Shown here in pieces: positions 8,392 through 17,984 of a stretch of DNA of 64,000 nt; the stretch's first letter is position 1; each line of letters opens with the position of its first letter. Origin of the DNA: Indolivaga capnocytophagoides DSM 22835 (GTDB lineage Bacteria > Bacteroidota > Bacteroidia > Bacteroidales > Dysgonomonadaceae); NCBI RefSeq assembly GCF_000426485.1, contig NZ_AUFL01000020.1, forward strand, positions 31,284 through 95,283, in the 5' to 3' direction. The position numbers and the translations under genes are program-made. The notes beneath the pieces were generated by a model, which was not told the DNA's origin, made no database searches, and worked only from the letters and a program-made list of their open reading frames with translations.

Positions 8392-10734
8392 TTACTCGCT
8401 TTTCAGGTAATTTATAGGATTTTTTCTTGCGGCTTTTATACTTTGCCAGCATGTCGTTGCTATTGTTGTCAGGAATACAAGTATTCCGCTTGTCGCAAAC
8501 ACCCACCAATAAACAGGTGTTTTATAAGCAAAGCTATCTAACCACTGCTGTACTATATAGTAGGCTAGGGGAGTGGCTATGCAGAAAGCAAGGATAAGCA
8601 TTCCGAAGATATTTCGGTTTAGTAAAAGAACAATGCTAAATACCGATGATCCGTTTACTTTTCTGATAGCTATTTCTTTAGACCTGTATTTTGTGTTAAA
8701 TACAATCAGCCCGTAAACACCCATTATCGCGATCATTATAGTTATGATGCTGCATATTAATATAACCTGAGCCAGATTGTTTTCTTTTTTATACAGGTTG
8801 TCGAGTCTGGTATCAAGAAATTTACAATCGAATACTTCATCATTATATTTGTTCCAGCATTGTTTTATATAGTTAAAGGTATTATCGATATTATTACCTG
8901 ATATTTTTAGCAGGATGATATTATTCCATCCGGAGTTCAGCCGGACAAAGATCATAGGTCTTATCGGGTTATGCAGTGATTCGAAATTGACATTCTTTGC
9001 GACTCCGATAATTTCGCCATCTCCATCGAAACAAAATATCTTTTTGCCGAGTATATCTTCAAACCTGTATTTATTCATGAATGCCTGATTGACTATTATA
9101 TAAGGTATATCAGATTCTTCTGTATCGGTAAAATTACGGCCTTGTACAACCGGTACTCCGAAGAATTCAAGAAAATTGCGTCCTACAGGCCATGACATTA
9201 CTGATATTATTTTGCCCTCGAAATCACGATCCCATCCCATTCCCACGCTTCCGGGCAAGAACCCGGCTATAGTGTAATCAGAGATGTCTTTATTACGGAT
9301 TAATTCTTTACCGAACGTATCTATATCCGTTTTCAAACCATAAGTCCGCATATACACAATGTTTTCTTTTTGGATACCCCACGAATAATTTGTGATATAA
9401 TTGTATTGTATGTAAATGAATGCCGCAATACTTATTAATGTTACAGATGATATAAACTGTATGCAAATAAGCGTATTCTTTAACTTTAAACTACGTTTTG
9501 AACTTGCAAAAGAATTCTTGATTGCAATAGCTGGACTAAAAGAGGTAACATAATATGCCGGATATAGACCGAACAGTATCCCGCAAAAAAAAATTATGAT
9601 GCCTGTACATACAAGCAGTACCTTATTGTAAGAGACACTTATATCTGTAAATAATGATTTTACAATGGTTGTATCCTTGAATAGTTCAACGCATAAAAGA
9701 GCGAGACTGTAAGCGATCAACGAAAACAAAACGGCCTCGAAAATAATTACACTTCTTAAAGTCTTATTCTTGGCTCCGAGTATCTTTTGAATATTGAGTG
9801 ATTTGATCCTCGCCGGAGCTATCGCTATCGAAAAGTTTATGTAGTTTATATAAGCCATTATTAATATAGCTATCCCAATAGCTAAGAGTGAGACCGTTGA
9901 ATTAAAATTCCCCGAGCCAACCATCGGAAAATGTAGATGTATCCTGTTTAAAGGGATAAGACTGGCAGAAGAGGCATTCTCCGGATCAGCTTTGAATTGC
10001 TTCATTGTATTTTCTCCGTAAAACTCGGCACTGTTTAGTCTTTTTTCGAGTTTCTCAACATTTTCAGGAGCAATATCGAAATACCCAAAATAGTTTGAGT
10101 TTTCAGGTATATCATCAGGTAATAAAACGAAAACTCCGTTCGGAACAAAGCAGTTTTTAGGAAAGTCTTTGCATATAGCTGTAACCGTAATTGGTTCTGT
10201 CGAATTGTGGAAAAAGAACGATTTACCGATTGCAGATTCATCCCCGAAAAGAGTTTTAGCTATACTTTCGGTCAGCATTGCTTTACTCGTTTTTTCTCCG
10301 GTGAAAACCTCTGCCGGATTTCCTGTGATTATTTGAGGCGAGAATATATCGATAAACCCTTTTGTCGTTTTTATAAGATTTGCTTCTATGGATATTTTTT
10401 CGCCATTCTTTTGTATAATATCGAAGTTAGAATTGGCATTAGATATATAGAGACAATAGTTTCTTATTTCCGGAAATTTTTCGGACATTTCTTTGGCTCT
10501 CGGAGTACTTATCCAGGGAGCATAGGTATCATTGGGTGAGATTGTCCGGTACTGAGTGAAAAGATAAGTATTGTTTATATTCTTAAAATTATGATTGTAT
10601 GTGAAGTCCGAGAATACCTGTATCATACAAATGATAAATACAGCCATAGCAACAGATAGCCCCAGTATATTCAAAAAGCTGGATGTTTTGAATTTTTTCA
10701 GAATAAAAATAAAATTTTTAAATATTGCTTTCAT
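8392..10734 (-). CDS. FtsX/MacB-type ABC transporter permease (permease B)
   Basis: The chosen start (ATG at 10732-10734) gives 780 residues beginning MKAIFKNFIF. A longer frame reaches back to 10827 but its extra 31 residues overlap permease A and lack any membrane or signal character. The product has a first membrane segment at about 22-42, a periplasmic domain, a central FtsX block, a second periplasmic domain and a C-terminal FtsX block ending NPINYLKSE. KEIAIRKVNGSS is the coupling loop. It begins 11 bases after the stop of permease A and ends 52 bases before the ATPase start, so it is firmly part of the operon. Substrate unknown. Confidence 0.9.
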   Translation of the reverse strand: MKAIFKNFIFILKKFKTSSFLNILGLSVAMAVFIICMIQVFSDFTYNHNFKNINNTYLFTQYRTISPNDTYAPWISTPRAKEMSEKFPEIRNYCLYISNANSNFDIIQKNGEKISIEANLIKTTKGFIDIFSPQIITGNPAEVFTGEKTSKAMLTESIAKTLFGDESAIGKSFFFHNSTEPITVTAICKDFPKNCFVPNGVFVLLPDDIPENSNYFGYFDIAPENVEKLEKRLNSAEFYGENTMKQFKADPENASSASLIPLNRIHLHFPMVGSGNFNSTVSLLAIGIAILIMAYINYINFSIAIAPARIKSLNIQKILGAKNKTLRSVIIFEAVLFSLIAYSLALLCVELFKDTTIVKSLFTDISVSYNKVLLVCTGIIIFFCGILFGLYPAYYVTSFSPAIAIKNSFASSKRSLKLKNTLICIQFISSVTLISIAAFIYIQYNYITNYSWGIQKENIVYMRTYGLKTDIDTFGKELIRNKDISDYTIAGFLPGSVGMGWDRDFEGKIISVMSWPVGRNFLEFFGVPVVQGRNFTDTEESDIPYIIVNQAFMNKYRFEDILGKKIFCFDGDGEIIGVAKNVNFESLHNPIRPMIFVRLNSGWNNIILLKISGNNIDNTFNYIKQCWNKYNDEVFDCKFLDTRLDNLYKKENNLAQVILICSIITIMIAIMGVYGLIVFNTKYRSKEIAIRKVNGSSVFSIVLLLNRNIFGMLILAFCIATPLAYYIVQQWLDSFAYKTPVYWWVFATSGILVFLTTIATTCWQSIKAARKNPINYLKSE

Positions 10735-10745
10735 AAGTTTATTTT

Positions 10746-13082
10746 TTATCTTTTCAGTGAGTCTACGGGATTTTTGGATATAATATTGAGGCTGATACCT
10801 GAGGTTGCCGCAATAGCAATGACGCATTGGATGAGAACGGGTATAATAAATATGAAAATATCAACAGATACTTTATTTGTGAAATTACTCAGCCAGGAAT
10901 TAAGAAAATAAAACGAGATAGGAGCCGCGATAATGCCTGCTATTACAATCCATATAATTATATTACCGGATAACAGAGTGAATATATTTCCTGTTGTCGC
11001 ACCGTTTATCCGTCGGATAGCTATCTCCCGTGTTCTTCTCATAGTTGTATGAAGATGTATTACTGTCAATCCCAGTATCGCAATTATTACAGAAAGCAGT
11101 GAGCCGATAGATATCAGATTGAATTGAGTTTCGAGTTTTTCGAATTTCTTTGTATACACATCGGTTAGCCAGCTTGTATTCATATAGAAATTAGGATCGA
11201 ATTTTTTTAGTGTTTCCGATATCGAATTCATTGTTTTTAAGCTCTGCGAATTTCTGTTATTACGAAGCTTGATATAAATGTATTCTGGATAACGATTCAG
11301 CTTGAGGGCTAACGGCTCTATCTTCTCAGAAGTGCTTCCGTAATAAAAGTCTTTGACTATACCCATAACTAACGATTTTCTATCGCTATAATTCAGATAA
11401 TCACCTACAATAGAATTGTCGAGACCAAGTTTTCTAATGGCAGATTCGTTCAAAATTATAGCATATACGCTGTCAGGTGTATTTTCTTCAAAGAAACTGC
11501 CGGCTTCAAGCTGTAGTTGTATTAATTCACAGATGCCCGGAGCTATTCTGTATTCATTGATTATTTCTTGCTTATCCTTGTTTTCGTATGTGCTGATTCC
11601 TTGCCCGCTCCATCCTCCACCGATAATGTGCTGAGCACAACTTACTTGTTCTATATCTGTATTTTTTAGCAACTCTTGTTTTACCGATTCATAGCTTTTT
11701 GCTATATTATTGGTGGTTGATATACATACGGTTCTGTCCGGATTATAAGATAGCGGTATTTCTTTCAGGTAGCTGGTTTGTTTGTATATGAGAAATATGG
11801 CAGACATCAGCACAATTGTTATAACTGATTGGAAGATGATAATGCAAAGGGTGAGTTTTCTTTTTGAAAAACTTATCTGACCACTGAAAATCTGCAATGG
11901 TGAAAATTTACTTAAATAAAATGCGGGATAAGTTGCCGAAAGAATCACCGTAAATATATAGAGAATTATTACCGAGCAGATGAATACAGGGTTGGATAGT
12001 TGATTCAAATCGATGTTATAACCGATAAGATTTGAAAAATAAGGAACAAGCATAATGCTGAGTATGATTCCCAGAATAAAACCGATGGACACGATTTGTA
12101 TCACTTCGGAGAAAAATAGCCGGATAATATCAGTTATATATGCACCGTTTGTTTTGCGTATCGCAATCTCCTGCATTCTCATTTCACCTTGTATCGTAAA
12201 CAGGTTGATAAAATTTGATACTGCCAGAATAAGAATAAATGCAATAATTCCTGCTATAAGTTGGATAAATTTTATGCTGTTTTGTTTACCCGGTGAAGAT
12301 ATATCGGAGTGCATGTATATATCGGTAATTTTTTCAACACCTCCGGTTGCTTTTACATTAAATTGCTGACTCCAGGGAATGGTTATATTAGTGTATTGCT
12401 TTTCTATGGATTGTGATGCTCTTTCAAATGGAATATTTTCTTTTATCAGATAATAAGTATAAAATTCAAGCCCTTGCAAGTATTCCAAATAATCCATTGT
12501 TTTAAGATTCATCAATACATCAAACTTGAAATGTGTATTTTGAGGAAATTCTTTGACAACTCCCGTAACGATAAAATCGGTCTCTCCGATATTAATTGTT
12601 TTACCAATTGCTTCGGCTGTTCCCGAAAAGATCATATCAGAAAGTTTTTTCGTAATAATCAAGCTTTTAGGAGAATTAAACGGATCCTGAGCAGAGCCTT
12701 CGATAAAACTTACATCGAATACTTTGAAGAATTCAGAGTCTACATAATATTGTTTGAGATCACTATAAGAGTTATTATTGTATAACAGTTCATTGCAGCG
12801 GGAATCAAAAATCTGTACTGCTGCCTCTACTTCGGGTGTATTAGATGGTAACTCGGTATAGGCTTTACGCAATGTAATAGGGCTGTTTGTTACAGAGCCT
12901 TTATCGTTTATGACAGTATACAAACGTACAATTCGTTCCTTATTCTTAAAATGTTGGTCGTAACTAATTTCATTGACAATAAATAGAATGAGCATTATAG
13001 AAACGGATAGTCCTATAACCAACCCAAGAAGGTTGATACCCACAAGCAACCTGTTCTTTTTGTATGTTTTAAGTATATTCAT
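10746..13082 (-). CDS. FtsX/MacB-type ABC transporter permease (permease A)
   Basis: The product has 778 residues and is the first of the five permeases after the adaptor gene. It has a membrane segment at about residues 13-35, a MacB_PCD-type periplasmic domain, an FtsX block near 270-400, a second periplasmic domain and a C-terminal FtsX block. Its coupling loop REIAIRRINGAT departs most from the KEI-RKVNGAT pattern of the others, and its C-terminus ends NPVDSLKR. The 128-base gap upstream carries the most complete copy of the dispersed repeat. Family assignment is firm and the cargo is unknown. Confidence 0.9.
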   Translation of the reverse strand: MNILKTYKKNRLLVGINLLGLVIGLSVSIMLILFIVNEISYDQHFKNKERIVRLYTVINDKGSVTNSPITLRKAYTELPSNTPEVEAAVQIFDSRCNELLYNNNSYSDLKQYYVDSEFFKVFDVSFIEGSAQDPFNSPKSLIITKKLSDMIFSGTAEAIGKTINIGETDFIVTGVVKEFPQNTHFKFDVLMNLKTMDYLEYLQGLEFYTYYLIKENIPFERASQSIEKQYTNITIPWSQQFNVKATGGVEKITDIYMHSDISSPGKQNSIKFIQLIAGIIAFILILAVSNFINLFTIQGEMRMQEIAIRKTNGAYITDIIRLFFSEVIQIVSIGFILGIILSIMLVPYFSNLIGYNIDLNQLSNPVFICSVIILYIFTVILSATYPAFYLSKFSPLQIFSGQISFSKRKLTLCIIIFQSVITIVLMSAIFLIYKQTSYLKEIPLSYNPDRTVCISTTNNIAKSYESVKQELLKNTDIEQVSCAQHIIGGGWSGQGISTYENKDKQEIINEYRIAPGICELIQLQLEAGSFFEENTPDSVYAIILNESAIRKLGLDNSIVGDYLNYSDRKSLVMGIVKDFYYGSTSEKIEPLALKLNRYPEYIYIKLRNNRNSQSLKTMNSISETLKKFDPNFYMNTSWLTDVYTKKFEKLETQFNLISIGSLLSVIIAILGLTVIHLHTTMRRTREIAIRRINGATTGNIFTLLSGNIIIWIVIAGIIAAPISFYFLNSWLSNFTNKVSVDIFIFIIPVLIQCVIAIAATSGISLNIISKNPVDSLKR

Positions 13083-13090
13083 TGTATATT

Positions 13091-13200
13091 AAGGTCTGAG
13101 ACCTCTTTATTATTTTGGTAAGTAAACAACCAAAGACTGTTATAAACTAAAAGTATATTATTAAATACTTTCTTTTACTTAGGGGCTTAAAACCTCTTGT
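13091..13200 (+). repeat. Dispersed efflux-locus intergenic repeat, copy R1 (longest)
   Basis: Between the adaptor and permease A. It starts AAGGTCTGAGACCTCTTTAT, continues through GGTAAGTAAAC and CCAAAGACTGTTATAAACTA, and ends TTTACTTAGGGGCTTAAAAC. The start contains the near-palindrome AGGTCTGAGACCT. The end, read in reverse, resembles the start (GAGGT...CTAAGTAAA), so the unit may have imperfect inverted ends. The copy at 51346 aligns with its first ~66 bases with only about one gap. Confidence 0.7.
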
Positions 13201-13210
13201 TTTTATTGGG

Positions 13211-14461
13211 TTATTCTAAGATTAGTTCTTCCACTTCTCCGTAAGTATCATATGATGAGGTAATCACCTTTTCGCCCGGATCTAATCCGCTGATAACTTC
13301 ATAATATGTTGGATTTTGACGGCCGATTGAGACTTTTCTTCGTATTGCTTTTTTTCCGTCGGGAGTTACAACAAATATCCATTGCCCTCCTGTAGTTTGG
13401 TAAAAAGCACCTCTGGGAATCATAATAGCTTCGACGGGTTGTCCTAATTGCAAATTGATATAATAAGTTTGTCCGGTGCGGATATTATCGGGGCGTTCTC
13501 CGACAAAAACGAAATCTGTTTTGAACTGTTTGTCTCTCACTTCGGGATAAACTTTACGAACTCTCAGTGCAAAATCCTTATCTTGGCGTTCGAATGACGC
13601 TTCCAATCCAGCCTTCACTCTGTCTATATAATGTTCGTCGATGGATGCTTCTATTTTGTAATCAGACAAAACACTTATTTGTCCGACTCTGCCACCTGAT
13701 GCAACAGACTGTCCTATCTCCACATCCAGTAAGCCTAACTGCCCGTTTGTTGGAGCCTTGATATTCAGGTTATCGACCCTTTGACGTACCAATATAAGAT
13801 TCTGACGCATATTATGCAGGCTTTCTTCCATTTGCTTTACTTGTATACCTCTGTATATAGAATCCTGTTTCTGGCGTTCGACAACAAGTTTACGGCCGTC
13901 AACAGCATATTCATAATCTTCTTTAGCTTGTAAATATTCTTCTTTAGACGTCAGATTTTCTGCATATAATTGTTTGTATTGTAGGTATTTCCTTTTTTTA
14001 CGCTCTACATCAAGATCCAGCTGCAATTTCTCTTTCTTCAAACTCAAACGTTCTTGTTCCATAGATACCTGAGTGTTTCTAAGAAAATTTTGTTTTTCGG
14101 CTAATTGGGCTTCACTATCCAGAATGTTGAGATTTAACATCGGATTTGTCAGCCTTACGATAATATCTCCTTGTTGTACATTGCTGCCTTCTTCCACCAG
14201 CTTTTCAGAGACCATACCACCCTCTACAGCACTTAGTTGTATCGTATTGATCGGTTGTACCTGCCCGTTGACACGGACATAATCGTTAAACTCTCCTTTG
14301 ATAACTTCCTGAATGCTGATTTTCTTAGTTTCAACATTCATTTTTGAAGCGTGGTTCCCGAAAATCAGCCAAAGGATAACAAGCAGCGCAACTGCTCCTC
14401 CTATTATATAAGGAATATGCTTTTTTTGTATTCCTTTTTTCTTTTCTATTATTCTATCCAT
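13211..14461 (-). CDS. Periplasmic adaptor (membrane-fusion) protein, HlyD/MacA type
   Basis: The product has 416 residues. A single N-terminal membrane anchor (about residues 19-36) follows a basic KKKGIQKKH stretch. A split barrel-sandwich domain flanks a long coiled coil (about 125-230), and a beta-barrel domain follows near 270-415. GQVQPINTIQLSAVEGG and IKAPTNGQLGLLDVEIGQ are the usual lipoyl-like half-motifs. It bridges an inner-membrane permease to TolC. It lies 101 bases downstream of the TolC-family gene and 128 bases upstream of permease A, so it is the adaptor for this tripartite ABC efflux system. Confidence 0.9.
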   Translation of the reverse strand: MDRIIEKKKGIQKKHIPYIIGGAVALLVILWLIFGNHASKMNVETKKISIQEVIKGEFNDYVRVNGQVQPINTIQLSAVEGGMVSEKLVEEGSNVQQGDIIVRLTNPMLNLNILDSEAQLAEKQNFLRNTQVSMEQERLSLKKEKLQLDLDVERKKRKYLQYKQLYAENLTSKEEYLQAKEDYEYAVDGRKLVVERQKQDSIYRGIQVKQMEESLHNMRQNLILVRQRVDNLNIKAPTNGQLGLLDVEIGQSVASGGRVGQISVLSDYKIEASIDEHYIDRVKAGLEASFERQDKDFALRVRKVYPEVRDKQFKTDFVFVGERPDNIRTGQTYYINLQLGQPVEAIMIPRGAFYQTTGGQWIFVVTPDGKKAIRRKVSIGRQNPTYYEVISGLDPGEKVITSSYDTYGEVEELILE

Positions 14462-14495
14462 TGATATATAAGTAAATGAAAATATTTAATGATGC

Positions 14496-14560
14496 ATTTC
14501 AAGTTATGAGAGGCTCAGACTATTATACTAGCCAAAACAATAAAAGGGTCTGAGACTTTT
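14496..14560 (+). repeat. Dispersed efflux-locus intergenic repeat, copy R4
   Basis: The gap between the TolC gene and the adaptor gene carries TTCAAGTTATGAGAGGCTCA and then GCCAAAACAATAAAAGGGTC followed by TGAGACTTT. It is colinear with the copy at 5144 over about 60 bases. Confidence 0.55.
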
Positions 14561-14562
14561 TG

Positions 14563-15888
14563 TTATTGAATAAAAGGTTCCCCTTTGTAATATTTCACCA
14601 AGCGTGATTTCAGATTGTATTTCAATCCGGCGTTTAATTTTTCTACCCTTGAATTTAAGTACCTGTTAGCACTGGTATTTAGTTCCAATGCGCTAATAAG
14701 CCCTTCGGTATATTTTCTCTGATTTACTTTATGGGCTGCTTCCATTGCGTCCTCTTGTTGAAGGGCTTGCTGGTATTCTTCGGCTTGTCCGTTCATATCA
14801 GCTACAGCCTGTTCTATTTCACTGTACACAGTACGCTTGGTTTCTTCGTATTCATATTGGGCGATGATCATATTCTGCTTACTCCTTTTTACTGTACTGA
14901 TACTTGATAAACCATCGAAAATAGGGATACTGAGTGTGAATGCAAAGTAATGTCCTCGACGGTCTCTTATCTGATCTCTGAATGGAGTATAGTCACTACC
15001 GTCCATCCATCTCGAAAAACTTGTAGAGTAGCCTGTCTCGAAGTATAGAGAAGGGAACAGACTGCCTCTAGAGGATTTGTACTGAGCTTTCTGTGCTTCA
15101 AAAGCTTTTTCTGAGGTTTGTACTTTAGGAGAATAATTAATTGCCTTTCCAAAAATGCTCAAAGCGTCTTCGCTCTCGGTTAAAGGCAGAAAGTCAATAT
15201 TAGTTAGTGTGTCTATTCTTAAAACTGAATCTATCGGAAAATTCATTTTTTCCTTTAGTTTAATTGTTTCTATTTCCAAAAGATTTTGTTGTTTTATCAC
15301 ATTATATTTGTCAGAAGCGGCTTTTGCTTTAATTTCGAGAACATCCGGAGCGGCTTTTAATCCAAGTTCTTCCATTCTGTTTACTTGCTTTAAAAAACTC
15401 TGACTTTCTTCAAGTTGTTGTTGAGCCAGATTTACTGTTCCTTGATAATACAAAACATTGAAAAATAGTTCCATTGTTTCGAATGCCAGCATGTCTTCGG
15501 TCTGTCGAAGCTGTTCTTTACCCATCAGTCTGTTTATCTTTTGCATTTTTATTTTTGATATCTGGGTTAAACCGTCAAATAATAAAACCGAAGCATATAT
15601 ATTATATGAGTTACTGAAAGAATTTCGGTCTACATAGGTATTTGTTTCTGAGTCCAAACCTCGTCCGAAACTGAAAGTTGTACCGATATTTGCATTTACC
15701 TTTGGCAGCAATCCGGCTATGGCCTCAGAATAATTCTGATTATATATTTTGTTCTGAGCATTTTGTTTTGCTCTTTTAGTACTATGCTCTACTGCATATT
15801 GCATACATTGATTCAGATTCCAAACTTTGTCCTGAGCCGAAAGTATCGTTGCTAAGCAGAAAAAGGAAAGTGATAGTAAAATTCTCAT
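14563..15888 (-). CDS. TolC-family outer-membrane efflux protein
   Basis: The product has 441 residues with a clear signal peptide (MRILLSLSFFCLATILSAQ, cleavage about 19). The mature part shows the internal duplication and long alpha-helical barrel expected of OEP/TolC proteins, with VWNLNQCMQYAVEHS at the start of repeat one and FTLSIPIFDGLSS in the second half. It would form the outer-membrane channel of the pump. It is the first gene of the leftward operon, and its upstream region (15889-16139) is shared with a rightward lipoprotein gene and carries repeated GTGTAA/TTACAC motifs that could be operator sites. Confidence 0.92.
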   Translation of the reverse strand: MRILLSLSFFCLATILSAQDKVWNLNQCMQYAVEHSTKRAKQNAQNKIYNQNYSEAIAGLLPKVNANIGTTFSFGRGLDSETNTYVDRNSFSNSYNIYASVLLFDGLTQISKIKMQKINRLMGKEQLRQTEDMLAFETMELFFNVLYYQGTVNLAQQQLEESQSFLKQVNRMEELGLKAAPDVLEIKAKAASDKYNVIKQQNLLEIETIKLKEKMNFPIDSVLRIDTLTNIDFLPLTESEDALSIFGKAINYSPKVQTSEKAFEAQKAQYKSSRGSLFPSLYFETGYSTSFSRWMDGSDYTPFRDQIRDRRGHYFAFTLSIPIFDGLSSISTVKRSKQNMIIAQYEYEETKRTVYSEIEQAVADMNGQAEEYQQALQQEDAMEAAHKVNQRKYTEGLISALELNTSANRYLNSRVEKLNAGLKYNLKSRLVKYYKGEPFIQ

Positions 15889-15935
15889 ACAACATTTATC
15901 TTTTACTATATACTTAACTAAAATTATGCCAAATG

Positions 15936-16030
15936 GTGTAAGTTGTTTATTAATAGAATTTTATGGTTTGATCTGGTTTAGGGGGTGTAAAAAACTATTA
16001 CACTGAAATGATAAGTATCTTTACACTGAA
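15936..16030. promoter_or_regulatory. Candidate operator cluster of GTGTAA/TTACAC motifs
   Basis: The divergent region holds GTGTAA at 15936-15941 and 15985-15990, and TTACAC at 15998-16003 and 16021-16026. The middle two form the inverted repeat GTGTAA-N7-TTACAC. The last two extend to TTACACTGAA and are 23 bases apart. The cluster lies 48-142 bases upstream of the TolC start. The binding protein is unknown; the role is inferred from symmetry and location. Confidence 0.4.
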
Positions 16031-16139
16031 CCGAAAATGTCAATTTATTATGTAGAATATAAATTAAACTTGTTCTATTTTTGCTAGTCAATATATGTAA
16101 TGACTGAACCTTATAAGTAACACTTCTATAAAACTAATT

Positions 16140-16484
16140 ATGATAAAAAGTAAAAGCTTCAAAAGTATTATTTTATCTGCACTCCTTTTAACTCTATTTA
16201 TCTCTTGTGGCTCTTTGCAAACAGGCATAAAGCAGGTACACCTGGATATGACAAGGCAGGAAGTTATAAGTAAAGTCGGAAATGATTTTGATGTTGTTTC
16301 GATGGTTAAGACAGATCAAGGTAATCTTGAAATAATACGTTATACAATATTACGTATGGAGAATGATAAAACCGTCCCGGCGGAATACTATTTTTTCCAT
16401 TTTTTAGATGGAAAACTCGTGGAAATGAATCAGGAAGAAGCTGGTATGCCTATAATTGTGCAGCCTCCTCACAGACATCATTAA
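16140..16484 (+). CDS. Small lipoprotein with BamE/SmpA-like fold
   Basis: The product has 114 residues. A signal peptide ends in the lipobox LFISC, with lipid-carrying Cys23. The mature part reads GIKQVHLDMTRQEVISKVGN, then a strand with IIRYTI and YYFFHFLDGKLVEM; the order (helix with MTRQEV, KVGN turn, Tyr-containing strand, FxDGKL strand) is that of the SmpA/BamE fold. Proteins of this fold are often envelope assembly accessories, but this small version may do something else. It is a single gene with its own hairpin terminator and no close partner, and it is transcribed away from the efflux operon. Confidence 0.65.
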   Translation: MIKSKSFKSIILSALLLTLFISCGSLQTGIKQVHLDMTRQEVISKVGNDFDVVSMVKTDQGNLEIIRYTILRMENDKTVPAEYYFFHFLDGKLVEMNQEEAGMPIIVQPPHRHH

Positions 16485-16511
16485 AAAAGGAAGTCCATTG
16501 AGCTTTTATAA

Positions 16512-16544
16512 AAAAACTCCGAAGTAACATACTCCGGAGTTTTT
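16512..16544. terminator. Bidirectional terminator between the lipoprotein and fabH-like genes
   Basis: AAAAACTCCG (16512-16521) pairs perfectly with CGGAGTTTTT (16535-16544) across a 13-base loop. The A-run and T-run allow use from both sides, fitting the two convergent genes. Confidence 0.85.
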
Positions 16545-16587
16545 AGCTTATGACATTTATCGTAAAGTTGCATATGCTTCTTCTACC

Positions 16588-17571
16588 TTATTTTAACGGT
16601 TCTATATTGTTCTCAATATATATACCTGCGTAGGTAAATCCACCGCCAAAACCAATAAGAGACAGTTTATCTCCCTTCTTAACTTTTCCTTCTCTCAGAC
16701 CTTCAAACCAAGCCAAAGGAACAGAGCCAGCTGAAGTGTTTCCGTATTTTCTTACACTATCAAGGCATTTTTCGATAGGAACGTTCAATTCTTTGAATAC
16801 AGCTTCTAGCATACGGAAATTTGCACTGTGCGGAATATAATAGTCTGTTTGATCTAATGTCAGATTATTTTTCTCGCTTAGTTCTTTAAGTCCGCCGGTT
16901 AAAGTTTGTACTGCCCATTTATAGACAATACGTCCATTTTGATGGAATTTATCATTTGCTATAATTTCTATTCCGTTTATGGGAGCGTTTTGATTTGATA
17001 AGTATAAGTCTTTGCCATAATCGCCGTTGGTTCCCGTAATAGTCTCGAACAGATGGTTATCTTCTGACGCTTCGACCAATACTGCTCCGGCTCCATCACC
17101 GAAAAGAACACATGTGGTTCGGTCTTCCATATCGATTTTCTTTGACAACATATCAGCACCTATGACCAATACCTTTTTGTGAGTGTTTGCAGCAATAAGC
17201 CCTTTTGCTAAGATTATACCATTGACAAAGCCTGCGCAAGCAGAGGCTATGTCTATTGTTCCTGCGTTTTTTATTTTCAATCGTGATTGCACCTGACTGG
17301 CTACACTGGGTATTAGTTGGTCTGGAGTTGTGGTTGCGACAATAATAAAATCAATGTCGGCAAGGTCTTTGTTATAATTTAGAGAAAGATTTTGAGCTGC
17401 TTTTACACACATGTCGCTGGTGTATTCATCATCTGTGGCGAAGTAACGTTTTTCGATACCGGTTCTTTCTCTGATCCATTGGTCGGAGGTTTGTATATAT
17501 TTTTCAAAGAATGAGTTTCTTATTTCTTTTTCAGGATGATAAATTCCAATTGAATTTATAGTTGCATTCAT
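16588..17571 (-). CDS. fabH: Beta-ketoacyl-ACP synthase III (KAS III)
   Basis: The product has 327 residues, the normal length. The thiolase-fold triad is in place: Cys112 in ASACAGF, His248 in PHSAN and Asn278 in YGNTSAGS. FabH condenses an acyl-CoA primer with malonyl-ACP to start fatty-acid synthesis. The gene stands alone here, away from the usual rpmF/plsX-type fatty-acid genes, so it could be a second copy specialised for another primer (for example branched primers) or for a secondary pathway. The HSAN in place of the common HQAN is a mild variation. Chain-starting chemistry is well supported and primer choice is not. Confidence 0.9.
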   Translation of the reverse strand: MNATINSIGIYHPEKEIRNSFFEKYIQTSDQWIRERTGIEKRYFATDDEYTSDMCVKAAQNLSLNYNKDLADIDFIIVATTTPDQLIPSVASQVQSRLKIKNAGTIDIASACAGFVNGIILAKGLIAANTHKKVLVIGADMLSKKIDMEDRTTCVLFGDGAGAVLVEASEDNHLFETITGTNGDYGKDLYLSNQNAPINGIEIIANDKFHQNGRIVYKWAVQTLTGGLKELSEKNNLTLDQTDYYIPHSANFRMLEAVFKELNVPIEKCLDSVRKYGNTSAGSVPLAWFEGLREGKVKKGDKLSLIGFGGGFTYAGIYIENNIEPLK

Positions 17572-17984
17572 ATCTTTAATTTTATACTGTAAGATTTGTT
17601 AGGGTACTAAGTAAAATAAAATTCTATGTGTTGATTTAAGTACCAGCTGTATCAGTTAATGTCTCTTTTAACAAAAGAAGAATCTCCGTCATTAAAAATG
17701 CAAATATAATTTTTTACTGGTATGCTTGTGTATTTATTATCGATTTCATGTTTCTTTTATCTAAAATAAATAATTTTTTAACAAAAAATATCTCTTTGTT
17801 TGTGAATTTTTATGTGATAATTGGTTGGTATATAGTGATATATGCTTGTCTGTTTTAAAGTGAAACCCCCAATAATATATCCACGATAAGTAGTGAATTA
17901 TATCTTTAATGAAGAGCTGTTTATACAAATTATTAGTCAATGTAGAGCAACTTTGGTAAAAGTTATTACATTTGCATCGCATTT
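17572..17984. other. Gene-free stretch between fabH-like gene and riboswitch
   Basis: This AT-rich stretch of about 410 bases separates two divergent genes and must hold both promoters. A minus-strand open frame here (17761-18006) runs into the riboswitch and has no protein-like character. I see no other clear structure. Confidence 0.4.

Noticed and set aside
10735..10827. A longer start for permease B
   Set aside because: The extra 31 residues overlap permease A and do not resemble other permease N-termini; the ATG at 10732-10734 gives the right length.
15889..16139. A sigma-54 promoter for the TolC operon
   Set aside because: No GG-N10-GC pattern with a good TGGCAC was found; only the GTGTAA motifs stand out.
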